Both the position numbers and the translations under genes were made by a program. A model generated the notes under the pieces. The model ran no database searches. It saw only the letters and a list, made by a program, of their open reading frames with translations, and was not told the origin of the DNA. Shown in pieces: positions 55,909-61,838 of a stretch of 61,838 bases of DNA; the first letter of the stretch is position 1; each line of letters starts with the position of its first letter. Location of the stretch: the NCBI GenBank assembly GCA_030064935.1, contig JASJEA010000002.1, forward strand, positions 1 to 61,838, given 5' to 3'. The stretch comes from Crocosphaera sp. (lineage in GTDB: Bacteria > Cyanobacteriota > Cyanobacteriia > Cyanobacteriales > Microcystaceae).

Positions 55909-57420
55909 TTAGTTAAGAATACGTTCTTTATCTTCTAGCACTTCATGGGTCATGTTCTCGAAGTAATTTAAGAGGCGATCCGCCCAATATTTAACATCAT
56001 AGATGGTAACTGTTTCATACATAATAGCCATTTTTTCTTGTTGTTCTTCAGGAGACATATCTAAAGCTTTATCAATTGCCTCATCCATCAATTTAACTGA
56101 ATAAGGGTTAGTTAAAATTGCTTGAGGAAGTTCAGTCGCTGCGCCAACGAACTCAGATAAAACTAATACGCCATCTTTTCCTTCGTGAGCAACAATGTAC
56201 TCTTTAGCGACTAAATTCAAACCATCTCTTAAGGGAGTTGTCCAGCAAATATCAGCCGCTTTGTAATAACAGAATAAATCTAATAGGGGAATAGGCTGAG
56301 TGTAAAGCTTCACAGGAGTCCAGTCCAATTGAGCAAACCGTCCATTGATTTTACCTACTAATTGCTCGATTTCATTTTGGGCTGCTTTATAAACTCGCAT
56401 TCCTGGGGCTGCTTGTACACAAGTCATGACAAAGTTAACTTTTCCATGTAAGTCAGGACGACGTTCTAATAACCGACCAAAGGCTTCTAATTTTTCTTTA
56501 TTTCCTTTAACGTAGTCAATACGACCAGCAGCAATAATCAATTTACGCTCATGCAAACTCTCTTTAATTTCCTTAATTCTAGCTTCTGCTTCTGGAGAGT
56601 GTAACACCTCTAAAATATTTTTGGGGTTGGTTCCCACTGGAAAGGCATCGATTTTGACAATCTGATTTTTGTACTTTAACTTGGTAGTGACTTCTGGTTC
56701 AGCCAAAGCAATGCCCACAGGGGTTAAATGTCCCGATACTTTCTGCGTTTCGACGATCTCAACCGCACGTAAACTGCGGACAACGTTGACAAAGTTTTCT
56801 GAATAACGAGGGATATGAAAACCCACTACATCACAACAAAGCAGACTATCAACAATGGCTTCTCTCCAGGGCAAAATATTGAAGACATCCACTGAGGGAA
56901 ACGGGGTATGGTGGAAGAAGGCAATACGTACATTGGGCTTTTTCTGGCGAATGAAGTGAGGAGCCAGCCATAAATTGTAATCATGTACCCAGATTAAGGC
57001 ATCATCTGATGCTTCCTCGCAAGCTGCTTCAGCAAACAGACGATTAATTTCGATGAAGTTATCCCAGTCCGAAGACTCACTGGTAAAGTGATAGGGAAAT
57101 GAATGCAGAATGGGCCAAAAGGCTTCCTTTGAGGTAATGTGATAGAAATGTTTAACTTGGTCGGCACTTAGGGGGATACGAGAAACTTGATAGTTTCCAT
57201 CGTCTTCGACAACAATATTTTTAACAAACTTATTTCGTTGTTTAGCGTTAACTTGTTTCCAGGCTATCCAAGTTCCCTGATTATTCTCATCTGCAAAAAA
57301 GCTTTTTAATGTAGGTACAATGCCATTAGGACTTTTTTTCGGTAAATATCTTATTTGTCCATTCTCAACAATTTCATCATAAGGTTCACGGTGATACAGG
57401 ATAACAAGTGAAGATTTCAT
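55909..57420 (-). CDS. ggpS: Glucosylglycerol-phosphate synthase
   Basis: 503 residues, GT20 glycosyltransferase that makes glucosylglycerol phosphate from ADP-glucose and glycerol-3-phosphate. Its product is the main compatible solute of moderately salt-tolerant cyanobacteria. The N-terminus SSLVILYHREPYDEIVENGQ, the ITSKEAFWPILHSFPYHF stretch and LIWVHDYNLW, FFHHTPFPS match GgpS rather than trehalose-6-phosphate synthase. Catalytic-region motifs GRIDYVKG and PLRDGLNLVAKEY are intact. Single gene with its own terminator; the phosphatase gene ggpP is not in the window. Confidence 0.93.
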   Translation of the reverse strand: MKSSLVILYHREPYDEIVENGQIRYLPKKSPNGIVPTLKSFFADENNQGTWIAWKQVNAKQRNKFVKNIVVEDDGNYQVSRIPLSADQVKHFYHITSKEAFWPILHSFPYHFTSESSDWDNFIEINRLFAEAACEEASDDALIWVHDYNLWLAPHFIRQKKPNVRIAFFHHTPFPSVDVFNILPWREAIVDSLLCCDVVGFHIPRYSENFVNVVRSLRAVEIVETQKVSGHLTPVGIALAEPEVTTKLKYKNQIVKIDAFPVGTNPKNILEVLHSPEAEARIKEIKESLHERKLIIAAGRIDYVKGNKEKLEAFGRLLERRPDLHGKVNFVMTCVQAAPGMRVYKAAQNEIEQLVGKINGRFAQLDWTPVKLYTQPIPLLDLFCYYKAADICWTTPLRDGLNLVAKEYIVAHEGKDGVLVLSEFVGAATELPQAILTNPYSVKLMDEAIDKALDMSPEEQQEKMAIMYETVTIYDVKYWADRLLNYFENMTHEVLEDKERILN

Positions 57421-57757
57421 AATTTGATTTTTCGTGGGTTGGTACTTAAATTAACTGAAAGCTTCAGTTATTGGGGAAAAGTTCTTATTCTTTTGCTAAT
57501 GATATTAACACATAGTAGTTGCCATACTGGTGAGACAGATAATTTATCGCTTTGAGGCAGAAGGCATAGAGAAAAAATTTTCAGCTATTTTAGTGAATTG
57601 AAAATTACTGTAATAATTAGAGTTATGTTATGTTTTGTCTCAACATCTAATAATATCTAATATCTGCACTTGAGAATTAAAAGAAGAAATGATATATTAC
57701 TACAAATGTCTACATGAGAGTTGTCCTCGCCTAAACTTAAACTCAGGCTAATAAATT
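57421..57757. promoter_or_regulatory. Divergent ggpS / thioredoxin upstream region
   Basis: 337 AT-rich bases. A perfect 8-bp palindrome, TAACTGAA-AGC-TTCAGTTA (57452-57470), lies 32-50 bases upstream of the ggpS ATG and is a candidate operator or leader hairpin for salt control. No small gene resembling ggpR was found. Nothing else recognised. Confidence 0.45.
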
Positions 57758-58075
57758 ATGGCAATTAAAAAACAGTTTTCCAGTTTTGAAGAACTTTTGT
57801 CCACCTCTTCGGTCCCGATTCTGGTTGATTTTTATGCGACTTGGTGTGGCCCTTGTCAAATGATGTCCCCAATTTTAGAACAAGTGGGCACACAGATGAG
57901 AAGTCGCATACAAGTGGTTAAAATTGACACTGATAAATACCCAGGAATTGCCTCTAAATATGGTATTCAATCTCTACCAACTTTGGTTTTATTTAAAAAA
58001 GGACAGCCAGTAGAACGCATTGAAGGAGCGATGCAAGCCTCCCAATTAATGCAACATCTCAATCTTTTAGTTTAA
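57758..58075 (+). CDS. Thioredoxin (y-type-like)
   Basis: 105 residues. Classic active site FYATWCGPCQMMSPILEQV and cis-Pro in SLPTLVLFKKGQPVERIEG. The sequence as a whole resembles plant/cyanobacterial y-type thioredoxins, which reduce peroxiredoxins; subtype is my judgement. Cytoplasmic, complete, single gene. Confidence 0.92.
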   Translation: MAIKKQFSSFEELLSTSSVPILVDFYATWCGPCQMMSPILEQVGTQMRSRIQVVKIDTDKYPGIASKYGIQSLPTLVLFKKGQPVERIEGAMQASQLMQHLNLLV

Positions 58076-58847
58076 TCCTTCACTTCCTAAACCATCGCCG
58101 ATGTCAAAATCGAAAATATACAACTGTGGATCAACTTACTCAAACTACACAGTTATTCACTCGCCGATGGTTTGCGTTAAGGTACTCTGGAAATCTCTCT
58201 TTTTCTGCTGCTTTATCGAGTCAAAATCATTTTATTCTCCAATTAATTGAACCTAAAGACGTTTCCTAGAAACAGCTAAGGACTTGATTTTAATATACGT
58301 AGCCAACTATTTAAGCCAATCAAATAAGGAAGAAACATAATGGTTTCAATTCTTACAATTAGAGCTTATAATATACACTATTTCGAGATAAGTTCCTAAC
58401 CACGGTTGCTGATTTGTAGCAACATTATACATAATCATCACACTTAAAAAATCTCTTCCATTTTCATGGTTACAATGATTGCATACATGATAACGAATTT
58501 CTGTGGTTGCTTGATGCTGCCAATTTTTTCATGGTAAAAAAATAGCATTTTAGATAGGTATTTTGAATCTCAACATCCAGCTTTATTAAAGGTAATAGAT
58601 AAAACTTTTTTGTCAACTAATTCACAATTTTTATTTCTTGATTGTTTATTGTAGTCTAAATCACAATCATGAAAACAAAAACAAGCTATGGTAAAAATCC
58701 ACATAGTCCATATATAGGGTGACTGCTCGAACATTGTTCAAGACATAACACCATATCTGTGGTATAACCAAAAAGTGTCCTTTTCCAATTGACATCTATT
58801 TCGACACAAATTAAGTACAAAGTTATTAGTCTTCTGATTAGTCCTAA
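58076..58847. other. 772-base intergenic stretch before nrdA with relic frames
   Basis: No intact gene. A minus-strand frame at 58346-58524 reads WQHQATTEIRYHVCNHCNHE then NVATNQQPWLGTYLEIVYII, coding-like with a Cys-x-x-Cys, but lacks a start and follows a stop: probably a gene remnant. AACCATCGCCGATG near 58090 and CGCCGATGGTTT near 58176 form an imperfect inverted repeat. The last 150 bases carry the nrdA control region. Confidence 0.45.
58705..58763 (+). promoter_or_regulatory. Candidate NrdR-type boxes and palindrome upstream of nrdA
   Basis: AGTCCATATATAGGGT (58705-58720) and ACACCATATCTGTGGT (58748-58763) loosely resemble the NrdR box ACAC-W-ATATAT-W-GTGT. Their centres are about 43 bases apart, near four helical turns; the second match is poor. 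Between them GAACATTGTTC (58729-58739) is a short palindrome. Confidence 0.3.
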
Positions 58848-61160
58848 ATGATGCAACCCACCATCTTAACTTCCTCTGAACAAACTTACTTTGGCAACAC
58901 CCAACCTTCTCATCCTAGTTACCATTCACAGCTAGGAGAGAATAAGATTAGAGTAAGACGACGGGATGGATCTTCGACAGCCTTAAACATTAGTAAGATA
59001 CGTGCTGTTGTGGACTGGGCTTGTGCCGAGAAAGAGGTGAATAGTATTGCCTTAGAAGCCGGGTTAACCACTCGTTTACGGGATGGCATTACTACTAGAG
59101 AGATCCAGGACAACTTAATTAACTGTGCTTTGGAAATGTGTAGTCCTGCTGAGCCAGACTGGCGTTACGTTGCGGGTAGACTCCATATATGGAGTCTCTG
59201 GAAAGATGTTCTAGTCAGTCGGGGTTATCAGTACGGGAATTATGAAACTACGGTGAGAACCAAAGTAGAATCGGGGCAATATGATAATCGTCTCTTAACC
59301 TATTCTACAACAGAATTAGAAGAAGCAGGAACGTGGATTAATTCAGACTGGGATACCGATTATGACTATGCTGGGGCAGTCTTATTGACAAGTCGTTATC
59401 TCTTGTCTGATGAACTGCCGCAAGAAGCTTTGTTAAGCTGTGCCTTACTTTTGGCGACGGTAGAAAGTCCAGAGAATCGATTGCTTTGGGCAAGACGATT
59501 TTACGAAGCCATCGCCAAGCGAAAAGTGTCCCTAGCTACCCCTATTCTAGCCAATTTACGGGTTCCTGGGGGGTCGTTGACCAGTTGTTTTATTTTGTCT
59601 ATTGATGACAACCTAGAGAGCATTTTTGAAGAGATTACCAATACCGCTAGAATCTCCAAAAATGGGGGTGGTGTCGGGGTGAATGTTAGTCGTATTCGCG
59701 CTACGGGTAGCTGGGTGATGGGTAAGTCTAACGCCTCTGGTGGTATTATTCCCTGGATTAAGTTATTAAATGATACTGCGATCGCTGTTAATCAAGGGGG
59801 GAGACGTGCCGGGGCTGTTACTGTTGGGGTTGATATTTGGCATTTAGATGTCCCAGAATTTTTGGAAATACAGACGGAAAATGGGGATCAAAGACGGAAG
59901 GCTTATGATGTCTTTCCTCAGTTAATTTTGACTGACGAATTTATGCGTCGCGTAGAAAATAAGGAAGAATGGACATTAGTTGATCCTTATCAGGTACGGG
60001 AAAAGTTTGGCATTGAATTAGCAGAGTTATGGGGGGAGAAGTTTGAGGCAGCTTATCGTTTAATTGAGGCAGAATTAGATCGAGAAATTACTCTTTATAA
60101 GCGGGTGAATGCCCGTGAATTGTTTAAAAGTATCATGCGATCGCAGGTAGAAACAGGGATGCCTTATTTAGCGTTTAAAGATACCATTAACAAGGCGAAT
60201 CCGAATAAGCATGATGGTTATATTCCTGGTGTCAATTTATGCACAGAGAGCTTTTCCAATGTGTCTTCTGGAAAGTATAGTCATTGTTGTAATTTAGTTA
60301 GCTTGAATTTAGCGAATCTTGAGGAAGAGGAACTTAATTATCTCTGTAATATTTCTGTTCGGATTCTTGATAATACCATTGATATTACTAACCCTCCTTT
60401 TGACGATGCTAAGGCCCATAATGATAGATACCGTACTATTGGTGTCGGTTGTATGGGTTTAGCTGACTGGTTAGCTAAGAAGGGTTTAACTTACGAAAAT
60501 ATAGCAGAAATTAGTGACTTATTTGAAGAGGTGGGTTATTGGTGTACTCATACCTCTATGGAGTTGGCCAAGGAAAGAACTCCTTATGATGCGTTTGAGG
60601 GAAGTGATTGGAGTAAGGGGTTATTAATTGGCTCTAAATCGGTTGATTGGTTCGTTGAAAATGCTGCCAAAAAAGAGCGTTGGTTACAATTATCAGAAGA
60701 TATAAAAAGTTATGGTATTCGTAACTCTCATATTACAGCGATCGCTCCTAATACTTCCTCATCTTTAGTGCAAGGTTGTACGGCAAGTATTCTCCCCGTT
60801 TATAGTCGTTTCTTCTATGATAAATGGGCTAAGGGAACTGTACCCATTGCCCCTCCTTTTATTAAGGAATCTTTCTGGTTTTATCACGAAAATAAAACCT
60901 TAGAACAGCAAAAAGTAGTTAAGGCGGTTTCCACTATTCAACAATGGATAGATACAGGAATTTCCATGGAATTGTTATTTAATTTGAATCAGGGGATTTA
61001 CTTTCCCAATGAACCGGAACGCTGTTTGACGGCTAAGGATATTTTTGAGACGTTACTGTTAGCATGGAAGGAAGGTTGTAAGGCAATATATTACGTTAGG
61101 ACCGTACAGAAAGACGATTTTAAGGAGTCTGATAATAATTGTACTGCTTGTGCTAATTAA
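58848..61160 (+). CDS. nrdA: Ribonucleoside-diphosphate reductase alpha subunit (class I)
   Basis: 770 residues. ATP-cone allosteric domain at about 32-120 (IRVRRRDGSSTALNISKIRA). Catalytic barrel with GGGVGVNVSRIRATGS, the radical-site motif GVNLCTESF (Asn-x-Cys-x-Glu), redox Cys partners in TSCFILS and SHCCNLVSLN, and a C-terminal Cys pair in NNCTACAN for thioredoxin or glutaredoxin. Reduces ribonucleotides to deoxyribonucleotides with NrdB, which is not in the window. The C-terminal tail and motifs fit class I, not the B12-dependent class II. A hairpin follows. Confidence 0.93.
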   Translation: MMQPTILTSSEQTYFGNTQPSHPSYHSQLGENKIRVRRRDGSSTALNISKIRAVVDWACAEKEVNSIALEAGLTTRLRDGITTREIQDNLINCALEMCSPAEPDWRYVAGRLHIWSLWKDVLVSRGYQYGNYETTVRTKVESGQYDNRLLTYSTTELEEAGTWINSDWDTDYDYAGAVLLTSRYLLSDELPQEALLSCALLLATVESPENRLLWARRFYEAIAKRKVSLATPILANLRVPGGSLTSCFILSIDDNLESIFEEITNTARISKNGGGVGVNVSRIRATGSWVMGKSNASGGIIPWIKLLNDTAIAVNQGGRRAGAVTVGVDIWHLDVPEFLEIQTENGDQRRKAYDVFPQLILTDEFMRRVENKEEWTLVDPYQVREKFGIELAELWGEKFEAAYRLIEAELDREITLYKRVNARELFKSIMRSQVETGMPYLAFKDTINKANPNKHDGYIPGVNLCTESFSNVSSGKYSHCCNLVSLNLANLEEEELNYLCNISVRILDNTIDITNPPFDDAKAHNDRYRTIGVGCMGLADWLAKKGLTYENIAEISDLFEEVGYWCTHTSMELAKERTPYDAFEGSDWSKGLLIGSKSVDWFVENAAKKERWLQLSEDIKSYGIRNSHITAIAPNTSSSLVQGCTASILPVYSRFFYDKWAKGTVPIAPPFIKESFWFYHENKTLEQQKVVKAVSTIQQWIDTGISMELLFNLNQGIYFPNEPERCLTAKDIFETLLLAWKEGCKAIYYVRTVQKDDFKESDNNCTACAN

Positions 61161-61167
61161 TATGTAG

Positions 61168-61196
61168 GGTGGGCTAAATGTCCACCTTATTAATTT
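61168..61196 (+). terminator. Terminator after nrdA
   Basis: GGTGGGC (61168-61174), loop TAAAT, GTCCACC (61180-61186), with one G-T pair, then TTATTAATTTTT, eight bases after the nrdA stop. Confidence 0.6.
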
Positions 61197-61253
61197 TTAT
61201 TTAATTCTGATAATAATTGATAAAGCAAAAAATTAGAGTTAATAGAAAATAGT

Positions 61254-61748
61254 ATGAATGAAAACTATCATAAAAATAAGTTTAATCATACAATTGGATT
61301 AGGATTACTAATTTTTATATTGCTTATTATCATAACTTTGATCCTGAGACTTGTTTTTGAAGATAGTAAATGGTATTTCGAGACATTTACTCAACCATTT
61401 GCTGTTTTTGCAACAGGTTGGTTTATTCAGAAAGGAATAGCTAATGAGCAAAATAAAATTAATAATAATCATCAACAAGAAAAATGTTTAAAAGACTACT
61501 TACAAGAAATAAAAGAGTTAACAATTAATGAAAAGTTAGGAACAAAAGATGCTAAAAAAGAAGTCATAGAAGTAGCAAGAATAATAACGGAATCTACCAT
61601 AAGGAATCTTGATGGAAAACGTAATGCAAGTTTAACTTATTTTTTATCTAAATTAACACTAACTAAAAAGACATATAATGATGAACCAAATTTTTTGACT
61701 CTATTACGTGATCTTAACTGGGATGTCGGGCTAAGTCCCACGCTATAA
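61254..61748 (+). pseudogene. Start of a membrane-anchored pentapeptide-repeat-type gene, interrupted
   Basis: 164 codons. Membrane helix at about 13-34 (IGLGLLIFILLIIITLILRL), a second hydrophobic stretch at 45-60, then IARIITES-type helices with STIRNLDGKRNASLTYFLSK. The last block is the linker that precedes pentapeptide repeats in many cyanobacterial proteins (xxxLRxLDGxRKxxLxxFLxxxxL). The native reading stops near LTLLRDLNW at about 61722; the final residues DVGLSPTL come from inserted structured DNA. The repeats expected downstream are missing, so the gene was cut by an insertion. Confidence 0.6.
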
Positions 61749-61838
61749 ACGAGGGGGACGCATCGAACCGTAGGTGAGTACCCCCAAGGTTTTAGCGTGC
61801 GGATAAAGCCCGACCAATATATTAACGTGCGACAGCAC
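61725..61838 (+). ncRNA. Nested-stem structured RNA, candidate HEARO/IscB-type guide RNA at an element's left end
   Basis: Three perfectly nested stems: GTCGGGCT (61725-61732) with AGCCCGAC (61807-61814); CACGCTA (61739-61745) with TAGCGTG (61793-61799); GGGGG (61753-61757) with CCCCC (61781-61785). A small ACC-GTA-GGT hairpin lies inside, and GTGC-GACA-GCAC closes the window (61827-61838). Such a compact nested structure directly after an interrupted gene fits the 5' RNA of IscB elements, where the guide is the flanking host sequence just upstream. The protein gene would lie beyond the window. A TnpB element end or a group II intron is the alternative. Confidence 0.45.

Noticed and set aside
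55909-57420. Trehalose-6-phosphate synthase (OtsA)
   Set aside because: The N-terminus and the ITSKEAFWPILHSFPYHF region match GgpS, the closely related GT20 enzyme.
58729-58739. GAACATTGTTC as a LexA box
   Set aside because: The spacer is 3 bases rather than 4, and the cyanobacterial LexA motif differs; kept only as an unnamed palindrome.
58848-61160. B12-dependent class II reductase (NrdJ)
   Set aside because: ATP-cone, class I-type Cys pattern and short C-terminal Cys pair fit NrdA; no class II-specific region was seen.

Overview
The window reads as chromosomal DNA from a marine, unicellular cyanobacterium. Evidence seen in the sequence: petB/petD, bilin lyases of the CpcS and CpcT types, a helical carotenoid protein, a phycobiliprotein-like protein, HIP1 octamers (GCGATCGC, for example 5657-5664 and 11040-11047), an AT-rich base composition, and a glucosylglycerol-phosphate synthase (salt acclimation). 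HypE indicates that the cell matures a [NiFe] hydrogenase. By inference it is a Crocosphaera/Cyanothece-type organism; the exact species cannot be fixed from this window. Both ends of the window lie inside mobile-element sequence, as expected for a contig that stopped at repeats.

Layout. 1-5.2 kb: right end of an IS200/IS605-type element, an orphan phycobiliprotein-like gene, a pentapeptide-repeat protein, a CpcS-type lyase, a small membrane protein, a RecB-like nuclease, two copies of a hairpin-bearing dispersed repeat, and decayed TnpB fragments. 5.2-14 kb: an MFS exporter, a PEP-CTERM surface protein, a devC-devB-devA exporter operon and dnaJ-tusA-like-rsgA. 14-20 kb: helical carotenoid protein, rluB, a RodZ-like protein, an FHA-GGDEF-EAL protein and an N-terminally truncated surface/pilus-type protein. 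20-33 kb: small conserved cyanobacterial genes, fabZ, a CYP110-like P450, a SemiSWEET, an HTH-GrpE-like fusion, hypE, an SLC12-type cotransporter, a TPR protein, upp and cpcT. 33-38 kb: aroK, petB-petD and uvrB.

38-42.7 kb holds an accessory cassette: a tight PP2C phosphatase, FHA-like kinase, cold-shock-tailed kinase operon, followed by two Uma2-family genes. One Uma2 gene is broken by a stop codon exactly at the expected catalytic Glu. 42.7-55 kb: pgi, a membrane protein, a Nudix hydrolase, then a co-oriented set (TPS exoprotein, secreted TPR-CHAT protease, DUF928 protein, CHASE2-GGDEF cyclase) and a 50-residue zinc-ribbon protein. 55-61.8 kb: a MITE, ggpS, a y-type-like thioredoxin, nrdA, and a gene that starts like a pentapeptide-repeat protein but is interrupted by a nested-stem RNA structure. 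That structure is a candidate IscB-type (HEARO) guide RNA.

The main themes are light harvesting and photoprotection, envelope and surface export, phospho- and c-di-GMP signalling, and small mobile elements (IS605-type ends, at least six copies of one dispersed repeat, and two MITE-like inverted repeats). No rRNA, tRNA or CRISPR array was found. All family assignments come from reading the translations; no database search was run.
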